Shown here piece by piece: positions 35,188 through 47,222 of a stretch of DNA of 64,000 nt. Location of the stretch: positions 28,698,186-28,762,185 of the forward strand of contig JAGTTD010000002.1 of assembly GCA_018398585.1 (NCBI GenBank). Direction: 5' to 3'. The DNA comes from Simmondsia chinensis. Its lineage: Eukaryota > Streptophyta > Magnoliopsida > Caryophyllales > Simmondsiaceae. Position 1 is the stretch's first letter. Every line of letters begins with the position of its first letter. Below the pieces are notes generated by a model. The model did not search any database. It saw only the letters and a program-made list of their open reading frames with translations, and had not been told where the DNA came from. The translations under genes were made by a program, and so were the position numbers.

Positions 35188-37388
35188 TAATGTGTGTGTG
35201 GTCATCGTAAATGTGAAAACGAAACAAACGTGCGAAAGGGACTCACTGTGACTAGAGAGTGCGCCTAATTACAAACCACATGTCTTTGACCTCAACCACT
35301 CACTGTTTCAGAGAAAAGGTTGTGGTATGTTGGTCTATTTGACTTCGGTTATACCATGAGTCCTGCTTAAGTTTCAACTAAGAAGAGTTTGTTAAGTATT
35401 TTTGTGGATATTACGTATTTTTATGATAAAAAATTAAAGTATATAAACCTAATTCAAGTGGCAGTCATAGTGACAGGGGCCCACAAACACCTTTCTTTCG
35501 TACACTTAAAAGTCAGGAACTGGGGTAGAGATAAACCCAAGAGCTCAGTAGTCCACTTACAAGCCCGAATCAATCAGGGTTTTAAGCCTGGCACCCTTGA
35601 CTTATAATAACTCAAATGAGTTTAGGTCTGACAAGATTAAGGTAAAGCAAATCATATTCAAGTCACTGGATTAAGATCAACGTAATCAAGGGGCAAGCCT
35701 TGGCCGTCAAAGCCTTAATCAATGGTGTGAACCTAAGTTCACCTGACTTATCAAGCAGTAACAGTAGTGTTAAGACTAACGCATTCAAGGGACAAAGCCT
35801 TGGGCGTCAAAGCCTTAAACTAGAGGCTCAAATCTCAACTTGTCAATTTATGGGAACATATTAAAGCTAGAAAGTCATACCTGAAGCTCGAGAACTGTAT
35901 TACTATGGAGGTAAGTACAACAAAGATCAACATTATGCCACGCCTAGCTAATTTACGCTACTCCTAAGAGCAAAAGCACAAGTGTTCTGTAAAAAACTTG
36001 AAGAAGTTTGTTCTTGAGTGTATGTGTGCTACCTTGGATTGACGCATGTCTTTTATTTGTAGAAAAAGAAAATAACGGCTGCTCCTAATTTCACAGCAAC
36101 TTCACCCACGTCTGGCCACTAAGCTCTTCTTTTACGTGTGTTTATTCTTCACCAATGTGTCTTGAGTTTTGGAGGAAAATCCTTGATGTGCACATCCGGA
36201 ATTTTAGTGCAAGTCCCCTCTAGAAGCTGAGTTATTTACCAACTTGGCACCTTTTGCAAAAAAAAATTACCAAAATAGCATAGTTAAAAAAATATTTACC
36301 AAAATGGCACACTTTACTATAGCGTCAATAGGAAACGCCGTTTGAAACGCCGTTCGTTGAGCAGGGGGAGACGGGACCTGTCGGACGCCGTCATAAACGG
36401 CGTACGGACGCCGTTTCAAACGGCCTCCGTACGTCGTTAGACCACACACCTTTGTATAAAGTAGAAAAAATTAACAATCCTCCTAACTTAATTAACAATA
36501 AAATGATAAAATAAAGTAGAAAAAAAATTTAGTAGAGTTACATTATTTAATGTATAAAGTAATAAAAAGGGAAAAAATGCACTGTAATAATAGATTACAA
36601 AAACCCCCTGATGTAATAAAAAAGGGTGTCGATGTGATCTGGGATATGTTGCGTTAATCCATTAGGGGGTTTTCTACATCAGGGGATTTTTGTAATCTAT
36701 TATTACAGTGCATTTTTTTCCTTTTTATTACTTTATACATTAAATAATGTAACTCTACTAAATTTTTTTTCTACTTTATTTTATCATTTTATTGTTAATT
36801 AAGTTAGGAGGATTGTTAATTTTTTCTACTTTATACAAAGGTGTGTGGTCTAACGGACGCCGTTTCAAACGGCCTCCGTACGCCGTTTCTGATGGCGTCC
36901 GACAGGTCCCGTCTCCCCCTGCTCAACGAACGCCGTTTCAAACGGCGTTTCCTATTGACGCTACAGTAAAGTGTGCCATTTTGGTAAATATTTTTTCAAC
37001 TATGCCATTTTGGTAATTTTTTTTGCAAAAGGTGCCAAGTTGGTAATTTATTCCTAGAAGCTCCATGTTCCCTTGAATTAAGCTTAAGGCCCAAGCAAAG
37101 AAAATTGCACTCCAAGTAACTTCCACGAGCTTGGAAACTACCATTTTAGCAGCTTTCCTGGTGGCCCCTCGAGCTCGAGCTTATTTCACCCTTCAGCCAT
37201 ATCGAGCCTCGGGTGGCTGATACCTTTGTCCAGGGTAATAATGTTTCCTAGGAATTGGGATCGAGACACTGCTATTGTAGTACCAAAAGGCCTAATGCCG
37301 CTCGAGGATAATCTCACGTGACGACCACGTGGCACTTTACTTAAAAATGGCATCGTCCCTGCCCTGTTAAAATTAGGGTGTAAGCACA
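35188..37388 (-). other. Non-coding block where gag is expected in element D (possible solo LTR)
   Basis: Excluding the palindrome, about 1.4 kb of non-coding sequence lies between integrase and the 5' LTR. On the minus strand it starts TGTGCTTACACCC at 37388 and ends ...CACACACA at about 35189, a TG...CA structure of LTR-like size. Internal words such as AAGCCTTGG..GTCAAAGCCTT repeat at about 35696 and 35797. TTTCA follows at 37389-37393 and also occurs at about 35179, but not directly abutting, so a solo LTR is only a suggestion. Confidence 0.3.
36229..37053. mobile_element. Mutator-like fold-back MITE (825-bp near-perfect palindrome)
   Basis: The left arm (36229 to about 36621) and right arm (about 36665-37053) are reverse complements with only scattered differences, around a loop of roughly 40 bp. 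A perfect 9-bp duplication CTAGAAGCT (36220-36228 and 37054-37062) flanks it, the size expected for Mutator-like elements. The outer ends GAGTTATTTACCAACTTGGC and GAATAAATTACCAACTTGGC (complement) agree well. Each arm carries a GC-rich cluster of CGCCGTTT / AAACGGCG words in an otherwise AT-rich element. It has no coding sequence, and the high arm identity suggests a young insertion. Confidence 0.9.
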
Positions 37389-38100
37389 TTTCAACTGTTT
37401 ACGAGAACTAATTCCATGATGCCTACCAAACGAATAATCATCACATGAGTTCAGTGACTTACCTTGAAATGAAGGGATGAGGGACTCAATAGATATAATC
37501 ACAAGGTACACAAAGATCACCAAATATCAATGGGAAGAATAAAGTGGAAATAAATAAACACAAGATATAACACGAAAAACCCTCTATTGTAGAGGAAAAA
37601 ACAACGAGGCAAACTAACGGCAAAAATCCACTACAAAAAATAGCAATTACAATGATATAATTTCAAGATGCTTACCCTAACTTGAAACCTACAAGAAATA
37701 TTGAATGATACAAGGATTACCTCTCTAAGGTGAGAACATTGATTTTCCCCGATCAATTTACTTCAAATAATGCCTAGAAAACTCACTCTAAATTGCTCCA
37801 AGATGTAACCGATTGTCACCAAAAAATATCAGAATTTTCAAATTTATTGTTGCAACTACCGCCGCTCCAACCTTTTACCCAGTTTACATACCTTCCACGC
37901 AAGGTTTCCTGTCATCCTTTTCCCTTATTTCCGGAACAAAAACGTCAATCCCCTTTTATGATTATAGGGATATGTAGCATCACATGCTCACAAATAACAA
38001 GGTCAAAAGAGACTTTATAAGCTCACAACATTTCTTTTTTTCACCAAAAAAAAACTTGTAACATGTGGGTTGGACCATAGTGCTTGTTATACACCCCACA

Positions 38101-39060
38101 CAAATGCTGGCATATTTGTTTACAAGTTTACTTCTGCGTACACTTGTGTGCTCATGAACTGTTAAAGCATTAGAAATTACTTTACCAAACTAATTAAAGT
38201 TATTGCATAGAAATTTGTTATAGATCATAGATTTAACCAATTGATATTTTTTATGTTCTTGGAAAGGTATAGAGATATGTTTTGTCGTTCTATATAAATT
38301 TTTGCAAGAATCATGATTGAAGAAAGCGCATACATGATGGGTGCAATGTGGAGTTGAGAGACGTGACCAAGGCAGAAAAAATAGTAGTATAAAGGCCAAC
38401 CACCAAAGAGGAGACGATGCTGCAAGAAGCAATGACATTAAAGAAATCAAGTACTATGAAAAGAGAGCTATAGGGTTAAAACTAAAGCGGTAACTATTAT
38501 TGCAATCCAAAGAAGAGAAATAAGAGGCGAAATGGTGAAGGTGGAGGTAAACTGACATATACATACCTATGACAAACATTGGGACTAATGGAATATTGGT
38601 TATAAGTCAAGAGGCGGGGAGCGACCGCATTGGTCATTCCAGTAGAATGGAAACTTTGGAGACAAAAGATGATGATGAAACACGATGAACAAAACACATA
38701 CAATTTTTGTGGATAACCGTTCAAGGTCTATGGGTTGTGAATTGTTGAAAAAGACGTTTAGGATTTTTGATAGCCTGAGAAAATAATAAGGAAAGCCGAT
38801 CCATTGTGATATAAAATAGGCCTTAATCTAATTATATGTTGGGTGCAGTATGATATATGGGCTTGGAGTGGATTAATGAAAGCCCCGTTAAAGTACACAG
38901 GCTTGTGATGGATAGGCTTACATATTTGTCTATATAAGCCAGCCCCAACAATCGTTAGTACTACTTAACAGACCAACAATCAGGGATGCAAATGGTAAGT
39001 TTCGAATATTCATGCTTTGTTTAATTTTGGTATTATAATCTTTATCATGGACAAAGGATT
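38101..39060. other. Unassigned stretch between elements D and B
   Basis: 960 bp with no recognised protein. CTATATAAGCC at about 38932-38942 looks like a TATA box, followed about 55 bp later by ATGCAAATGGTAAGT (about 38992-39006), which could be a tiny first exon with a splice donor. Nothing downstream supports a gene; element B starts at 39061. Confidence 0.3.
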
Positions 39061-40892
39061 TGTTGGGAACATATTTTAAAAAATATTTCCTAGATTGGGC
39101 ACAGCAGAAAAACGAATTTAAAATTCTTAATTTTAAATCTAAAGTTCCGATCTAATTAAACTATTTAATTAGATCTCGATCTTACTTTAATAGGTTCATA
39201 ATATGACAAACGAAAAATATTGAATAAAACAAATATTAACATGGTATGTAGAATAAATGAAATAAAGGAAAACAAATTAAATACCACATATTTAATTAGA
39301 TATATCTGAAGCGTGAATCCCTATTCGGACTTAAAGATTTGAAATCTTGATACCTCAAGGTCTTCTTCGCAAGGACTTCTTCTAGCACGAGAAGTATGGA
39401 CTTCTAAAAATATTTAACTTAGGAAAAATTTCAGAACAAAATCCTTCCTTTCAATCTTTCCGAAAACTAATTTTTTGGAAAAATTATACTAAACAATAAA
39501 TTTAAAAAACCCCTAAAAATAATTTTTATGATTTTCGTTATGGGAGAAAACCAAGTTCCAAAATCCTTAAAAAACAATTCCACAATAAATACACACATAT
39601 ATATAAACAAAATACCCCTTTCGTATAACACATGAAACGTGCAAACATACAAAAGAGTTTTAGTTGGTGACATCACACATGATGTCACCCAACTAATTTG
39701 CCCAGCACACGTTCTTTGTAATTTTCTCCTTTTTTATTTTATTTTAAAACATAATAGTTATCGTATTATATATTCATCTCATGAATATTTATTTAGCATA
39801 AAATTTATTTATCTCATAAATAAATAATTCATCCTATGAATTTATTTTAAATATTTTTTTAACAATGCTTAAGTTGAAGCTTGCGAAGGGACATCAAGGA
39901 CAATCTAACTTTAGTTCCAAATAGGTCAAATATGATTATCATCTTATGATAATGATTGATTACCACTTAGTAAAATTTAATTCCACTAAATAAGTTCTAC
40001 TGCACTCTAGAATTAAATATATTCATTCAAGAATTTTTCAAATAACTTTTATTACGACAATTAACCCCTCTATTAGATATCTATGAGCAAAAATGACTTT
40101 AACTACTATCGTTACTTTTCTCATATCTTTCGCTATAGTTCCCGACTCACTCTTCTTGAACAATTCAATAATATAGAAACAATTTCCGTATTAATTCCAA
40201 AGGTTAAACATGTGGAATACTTTGGCCAAATATTCTAGAATCTGTTCGTATGCTTGCGAATCAACTAAGGTGACATCTTTATCTCGTTAGAGACTATAGA
40301 TTCCACGTAAAACAACAGTTCCCATTATTCTTCATGCAATTATCCAACACATGTAAGATTTAAGTCAACGCGATGTGAGTAATCCTTTTGGCACATCAAA
40401 GTAATGAACAATCCATGTACGAGTTCAGACTGTTTCCTGGATTTAGTATTATCGTCTTATAGAATTAATTATTTTTTATAGTAGTTAAAGAGACAACTAA
40501 TTCAGTTGGTTTTGCTCAATGTTTCAATCATATGGACAACATCAATATAATATTTTTGGTCCTCTATCTACATGATCAAGACAAGTTATCTAAAGTATCA
40601 TATTATAGTCTTATCAGACAATTTGTCCAAACTTATCACTGACTATGAACATAAACTTTGACAACATATAACTTATTTGATTTAAGTCTATCTGTGACTC
40701 AATCTCATTGACCACTTAAACCAAACCCGACATGTCATCTTGGACTATGTCTATCTCATGGAACATTTTAGAAAACAATCACTTACATATTTGACCCGTA
40801 AAACATAATCAAACAATAAATAAATAAAACACTTTCATTTATTTAATATTTAAAACTAACTAATTGGGTTTTTTAGGACACCAATTCCCACA
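39061..40892 (-). mobile_element. Copia element B: 3' LTR (1832 bp)
   Basis: Starts TGTTGGGAACA and ends ...TTCCCACA, followed by the complement of a purine tract (ATCTTCCACTTGTCC). The element as a whole is flanked by GGATT (39056-39060) and AGATT (54183-54187), a 4 of 5 match. TGACATCA and TGATGTCA lie close together at about 39667-39683. It lacks the CA expansion present in its partner LTR. Confidence 0.85.
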
Positions 40893-43800
40893 ATCTTCCA
40901 CTTGTCCTAAATCCAATTAGCCCTGCATTGCATAACTATCCCCTAGGGATCTTTCAACTCTTTGATTATAAAATTCAATACCGACCTTTCACTATCCCAT
41001 TCTTTTGTTCGCATGCTTTTATCTATAAGGAACCTTTTGAGTCAAATAATCTACTCAACAACTTCATAGATGTCAAGTGCCCAACGTCCATAATGAAGTA
41101 AGCAATACAAGACTACTTCACTCTTCACCATCTGATGACTCCCACTAAAAGAGTAAACACGGATTTTAGATGTATAACATATAAACTCCCTTTTGAACCA
41201 AACGACCCATGATAAACTCAACATCCTAGGTTTGAATCTTGCAAAAGCTTGATCCTAAGAACATAGTTGGCTCATCTTATATTTTTTTCTTTTAAATAAC
41301 TGGACAAATAAATCTTAACAGCTCATAACAATCCTACACCATTCTCAATGAGTAGAATGTCATCTATGTACTACACATTGAAAGTCACTACTTTCTAGCC
41401 ATGTCACATGTACTCTCATGGTTCACTAACCATTTATTCAAATCACTAGGACTTGATAACTGTCATCGAATCTGTTGTTCAATGAACAAGATGCTTATTT
41501 AAGTATACAAATAGACTGCCTCAGTTTGCATACTATATGCTCCTGACTCTTGGTAACAAATTTGTCTGGTTGTATCATATACATAACCTTTTCAAGTTGA
41601 CCATTCAGAAAATGTTCTTGACTTCCATTTCCCATATCTCAGAATAATGAGATACAATGGATAAGAGCATCCTCATGGAGTTAAGCATATCATCTAGCTA
41701 GAAGGTTTTATCAAGGACGATTCCTTCCTTTAAGGCATAACCCACTTCCATAAATCTAGCCTTGAAGGTCTCTACCTTCTTGTCCAATGAATTCTTTATA
41801 CTTGTAGATCCATTCAGATCAAATATAATGGACTTAATGCCTTTTGATGCCTCTACAAATTCCCAAGATAGTTAAAATAAAATTATTCTAAATTAGGTTT
41901 TATTTCCTTGACCCATTGGTTTGCATCTTTTTATTGTTAAGAGTTTAATTGTAGTTTAGAGGATCAAATTCACCATCATCATCAGCCATGTAGACTAAAG
42001 ATAGGAATCCGTTAGGTGACCGTGACCATCCTCTCACTACAACAAAGCCCTCATGTACTTAATGTGACAATAACATGGTTGAATGTATATCTAATACATT
42101 ATCTACATTATAATTTGTATCAAGCTGTAAAGACACAATATCTCATACTGTCAATCTATCCAACACAAGTTATCTACTATACTTTTAGAACACTTTCTAA
42201 AACCCCTTACATAACAAACCTTTTGATATGTAGATGTGACTCATTATATGAATCTTACCATATTCAATAACACATTATTGATCCTTTCTACAACACGTTG
42301 TAGTAAAGAAAAATAAGAAATCTCCTGAAATCGCCTCTTTGATCTAATCAAAGTAACTTGATATATTTACCTAACTACTCCCAACTTTAGTCTTTAATTC
42401 TTTCAACTTTTCAAAGGATTCGAGACTTCAGTCTTCATAGATATATATCCATATATCAACTTATTGAGTAGTCATTCACAAACATTTTATGAAATACTAT
42501 ACGCTTCCACTCACTTGAACTTTTAGCAGTCCATAAATATTTTATGAACAAGTTCTAGTAACTTAGTGGCTCGACTGCCTTTACTCTTAAAGGCTCTTTC
42601 ATTCACCATTAATTCCAACATGAATGGCATACCGATTATCATTTTAGTACTTAATGATCCCACAAGACAAATCAAACCAGTTCTAAATCATACTAGATTA
42701 ATGTGACCTAAGATCAAGTGCCATTTGAAAGCAATATGGTATTCAGGAAATTATTCTTTTATATGGTTATATAGCCTAGCATGTATTAGATGAATAAATT
42801 GTCGTTAACATAGTTCTGATAAAAATAAATAAGTCCACTGTCTATCAATGTCCCTTCTAAATAAACATTTTACTCCCTTGATTATCACTCTATTTTTCCG
42901 AAAATAACTAAACAACTATTTTGAAACAAATAGTAAATAGAAATCAAATTTCTAAAGCAACAGGTACATTAAGATAGTTACTCAAAACCGAAACTACATT
43001 CTTCAACATAAACTACTATCTCTTGGTGCCTTTACTGAAAGCCCACTCACCAGAACACTAGTGAATTATCTATTAGTCACAACAAGAGGAGACATGATAA
43101 CAAATACCTTGTCTTGTCGGTTTTCCAGTCTTGGCAATAATAGTATCTAAGTACCTAGGCAATTCATTTCAAATATTAAATGTCCGGAACTTTTATAAAA
43201 GAGACAAAACTATTTTGACTAATGTTTTATCTTACCCTCTAGGTTCCTAATCCCTAAGATAAATGTTTACACAAAGTGAACTTTTCCCTTAGTTGTCCTG
43301 AGACATTTTCTCTCAAATTGTACTTTCATCAGTCGGACAATGAGCAATCTCTATTACTCAATGTATCCAGCCTAACTGGTTGAAATAACTTGATAGGCAA
43401 GTCAGAATTATATCCTGTTGAAATTGGCTATCAATATTTGCATCAAGAATTTCAGTTCAATTACATAAGCCTTCATCATATGACAAGCTCTTAAACTGAA
43501 CTTTCTTGACACAATCGTGTGTCCGTCACCTTTCTCAAAAGCTATCCTCATGCCACCAGTTCTCTATTCAAACACTTCTTTCAAGTATCTGATCATCTCT
43601 ACTATATTCAACAAATCAAGTATCTAATACTTGAACACATTCGACATCTAATGTCCGAATGTTGCATCCGACTAATTCATTAGTCTATTTAACGTTCCTA
43701 ACATTCTTCTCAACTTAATAGAGATACCAATAGCAAATTAGAGAACTCTGAGCATCTACTAATGCCCCACATGTACTAAGATATATTAAATTTCAGTGAG

Positions 43801-44925
43801 AATAACAGAATAGATAAGTAACAAATAATCAGCATTGATCTCAATGCATAGGATAACAACCAGTCTAAAATCAAAAATGTAAAAAAGTCATATAACATAC
43901 AGGATTACTTTTCTTACTTTTAGCAAACAATCAAAGTTTGGAGTTCACAATTCGACACTTACATGTATACTGTGGCGACCCAACCGAACTGCCCAAAACT
44001 CCCCATCGGCGAGGCTGAATTGAGATATCAGAAAGGTGAGAACTCTTCTCAATAAATATGTTTTCCTGCAAGCTATTACTAAACATATTTAACACACAAC
44101 ACTTCCTTCAGCCTCTAAGGTCATACAACAAAGCTCCTTGGGGAGGCTAATGTAGTCCCTAGTCAAGTGTACACCACTATCTTCACATCCATACAAGTCC
44201 ATGAAGTACTCCACGTTGGTGTGGCCATAGCCATCTTTCCTGCACTTCAGTCTAGCATAAGAGATCTAACCTTGTACTCTTCAAATGAACGCCCTCCTTG
44301 GGGAGTAGCCCCCACCTACTATATTGCTAGACCGGTAACGGAGGCCATGGGCATTCATTTAGAAGCGTGCTCCCACTTGATATTTTGAGTTTTGTGCACC
44401 TTTGAATAATTTTGGCAAACAAACAAAGCATGAAATCTACCTAACCATTCTCTGTGTGTGTGCTACGATGAGCTAACTAATCTTTCCGTTACTCCATGTG
44501 GGAGTGGGGCGCAACGAGTTATCAGTAAAGTTGAAAACTATTCTCAATTGATATGTTTCCTAAACATAATTAACTCACCATTTCTTCCTTAGTCTCTAAA
44601 ACAGTATCTCAATGCTCTCCAGGAGACTACTATGCTATATTTTTTTTTGGTAAGTTGGAGACTACTATACTATCCTAATCAAGTGTATACCATTACCTAG
44701 ATGTTAGTATAAGTAAATAAGATAAACCACGGATACGTAGTCACATCTGTTTCCTCCTACCTCCATCTATCTTAAAGAAGTTTGACCCCATATTCTGCGA
44801 ACAAACGCCTTCCTTGGGGAGCAGCGCCCATCTACTATACTATTAGATTGGCAATGGAGACCATGAGGAATCAACTTCTGAACCTTGATCCCACTTAAAA
44901 TTTTAAATGGTGGATCTTTCTTGGA

Positions 44926-45050
44926 GGTCCTCGTGTTACACCCCTCAGGTTGGGGTTCTCGCAAATAGCTACCTTGAAGGAGGAAGGCTGCGTACCCCCC
45001 TCCCCGGTAGCTTAGGTGGGAGCCCTTAAGGCATTGGAAATGTTGCTTTC
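44926..45050 (+). mobile_element. 5'-truncated 5S-headed SINE
   Basis: Begins GGTCCTCGTGTTACACCCCT, which corresponds to the last bases of plant 5S rRNA, then continues CTCAGGTTGGGG into the same body as the complete copies: GGAAGGCTGCGTACCCCCCT, GGGAGCCCTTAAGGCATTGG and a degenerate TTG-type end. The target duplication is not clear. Confidence 0.7.
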
Positions 45051-45552
45051 TTTTAAGTTTGATTATCGCATAATCAATATTAGAATCACATTCTAAATTT
45101 TATTTAACAATTAAGTAAAACCCTAATCATATTAAGTTCCTTTAATTATCCAACCTATGTAATCTAATCATATTAGATACATTTTGAGAATTTTTCTTTC
45201 AAATAATTCAGCTTTTGAATTTTCTAATCTCATTAGACCTATTGAAAAAAATTCTCCCACTTGAAGAAATCAAATATTTCACTAAGTAGAACAAACAAAT
45301 GGCCTAACTCATTTAAATAATATAAAACACGTGGACAAATTTTAATAAGTATCATGTTATCAAATCTTTTGAATAATATTACTTAAGGCCTAATAAGGAT
45401 GGAGTAGTTAAATATTTCTTAAAACACTTTTAGAAAAGATTATCACACAGTTTTAATTAAGATCTCATCGTAAAAAATTATTTATTTATTTATTTAGATT
45501 TACTTAAATTAAAATTTAAAATAATAATACTAATAAAAGGAACATACCTAAT

Positions 45553-45781
45553 GCCTCAAGGGCTCCCGCCTACCCAGGGTCGGGGGGGGGGGGGGGGGGG
45601 GAGGGGCGAATGTACACAGCCTTCCCCCTTCAGGGTGTTAACCTGAAGAGAGGTTGTTTCCCAGTGCCCCCAACCTGAGGGTGAGGACTTCCCAGGATAT
45701 CACCCATCCTGGTACTACTCTTGCCCAAGCACGCTTAACTTCGGAGTTCTAATGGGATCCGGTGATGACGTGTTGGTGCCC
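45553..45781 (-). mobile_element. 5S rRNA-headed SINE, minus strand
   Basis: The reverse complement begins near the 5S 5' end and is closely 5S-like from GGATCCCATTAGAACTCCG through GAAGTTAAGCGTGCTTGGGC and ACCAGGATGGGTGATATCC to AAGTCCTCACC (head at about 45680-45781). It then passes into the SINE body: CTCAGGTTGGGGG, GGGAAACAACCTC, GGAAGGCTGTGTACAT, a 20-C run and GACCCTGGGTAGGCGGGAGC. The internal control region of 5S (boxes A, IE and C) is nearly intact. It lies in the leader of element B. A (TAA)n microsatellite abuts the head and blocks a clear target-duplication call. Confidence 0.85.
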
Positions 45782-45785
45782 TCTT

Positions 45786-45851
45786 TAATAATAATAATAA
45801 TGATGATGATAATAATAATAATAATAATAATAACAACAACAACAATAACAA
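45786..45851. repeat. (TAA)n / (CAA)n microsatellite
   Basis: Runs of TAA, TGA and CAA trinucleotides beside the 5S-SINE head. Confidence 0.9.
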
Positions 45852-46888
45852 ATAAAATATGCGAGAAGTGACCTAAAAGGGTCAAGTCATCCCTCAAATT
45901 TTTATTAATTTTATTATTCAACTAAATAAATAATTATTTTAAATCTTAATCTCATTAGATCATAAAATAACTAAAAAAAAATCTAATTTTATTATGCATA
46001 CGGCATTTTGGATTATCATAAAATATTCAATAATTGAATATTTCATACCTTGGTATATAATCTATTCACGTCAAATTAATAATCGAAATCGTTCAACTCT
46101 TTAAATATCTAATCTCATTAGATTTGATTTAGAAATATATTCCATGATTGAATTATGACTCATCTAAAATTTTAAACAATTTAAAACTTCAATTAACCTT
46201 CAATCTTGTTACTAAACTCATTTAACAACAATATTCAAGATTATCTTTTTCCTTTAATGAAATTCTCAATTTCATATTTAGCAATTCTACATGCTTTTAT
46301 TTTATCAAACTTGATATTTTTAATGTCAATTATGAAAGTAGTCAGCATTGGCTCTGATACCAATTGTTGAGAATATATTTCAATATTTGCTAAATTGGGC
46401 ATAGCAGAAAAAAAAAATTTTAAACTCTTAATTTTAAATCTAAAACCTCGATCAAATTAAATTATTTAATTAGATCGAGATCTTACTCTTATAGGTTTAT
46501 AATATGACAAATAAAAAACATCAAATTAAACAAATACAAACATGGTATGTAGAATAAATAAAATAAAGAAAAAATAAAATAAACATCACATATTGAATTA
46601 GACATACCTGAAATGCGAATCCCGATTCCAACCTGAAGATCTGAAAGTGCAAGAAGATATCTTGATACCTTAAAGTCTTCTTTACAATGACTTCTTCTAG
46701 CACCGGGAGTGTGTCCTCCCAAAATATTTATCTTAGGAAAAAATTTAGAACAAAATTTTTCCTTTCAGTGTTTCGAAAAAATAATTTTTCAGAGAAGTTA
46801 TGCTAAACAATAAATTTAGAAAACCCCTAAAAATAATTTTTAAGGTTTTCGCAATGGGAGATAACCAAGTTCCAAAACACTTAAAAAC

Positions 46889-47120
46889 AGTTCAAAACAC
46901 ACACACACACACACAAGTTCCAAAACACTTAAAAACAATTCCACACACACACCCCCACACACACGCATACGCACATGCACACGCACACACGCACAGGCGC
47001 ACATACACAGACGCGCACACATGCACACGCACACACACACAAGCTCAAACGCACACACACGCACACACACACGCACGCACGCACGCACACACACAAACAA
47101 GCACACCCATACGCACGCAC

Positions 47121-47151
<31 letters not shown>

Positions 47152-47222
47152 AGCACGCTCACGCAAGCGCACACGCACATGCACACGCGCACACATGCAT
47201 ACGCACGCGCACACACACACAC
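46889..47222. repeat. CA/CG-rich minisatellite expansion inside an LTR
   Basis: Roughly 330 bp of (CA)n interspersed with CG and GC units (ACACGCAC, GCACACGC). The sister LTR (39590-39610) has only a short ACACAC/ATATAT stretch here. A flanking word AAGTTCCAAAACACTTAAAA is duplicated (about 46867 and 46914). Open frames on both strands here are repeat artefacts. Confidence 0.9.

Larger units (their letters stand above)
31985..38100 (-). mobile_element. Copia element D, decayed, minus orientation
   Basis: Two similar LTR copies, about 31985-32600 and 37490-38100, share AAATAATGCCTAGAAAACT, TTTTATGATTATAGGG and an end at ...TCCACA / ...CCCCACA. Right after the left LTR the complement of a purine tract (GATCTTCCCC, 32601-32610) marks it as the 3' LTR. 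Between them lies a minus-strand Copia pol. The family differs from A/B/C. The inner LTR boundaries and the primer site are unclear. The space where gag should be is occupied by non-coding sequence and the MULE-like palindrome at 36229-37053. Confidence 0.75.
40893..46364 (-). mobile_element. Copia element B: decayed internal region with primer-binding site
   Basis: The primer-binding site is intact on the minus strand: TGGTATCAGAGCC is the complement of 46350-46362, matching the 3' end of initiator tRNA-Met. The rest is non-coding. Reverse-complement translation at about 42430-42600 gives the same broken integrase block as element A (FKSKGSRATKLLELVHKIF). A leader block rich in CCTTGGGGAG words occurs twice (about 44130-44390 and 44670-44900). 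Two SINEs are inserted (44926-45050 and 45553-45781). Confidence 0.8.

Noticed and set aside
45553..45781. Cassandra-type TRIM LTR carrying 5S sequence
   Set aside because: No paired LTR, primer site or purine tract surrounds it, and the 5S is followed by a SINE body and (TTG)-type end as in the copy with a long target duplication.
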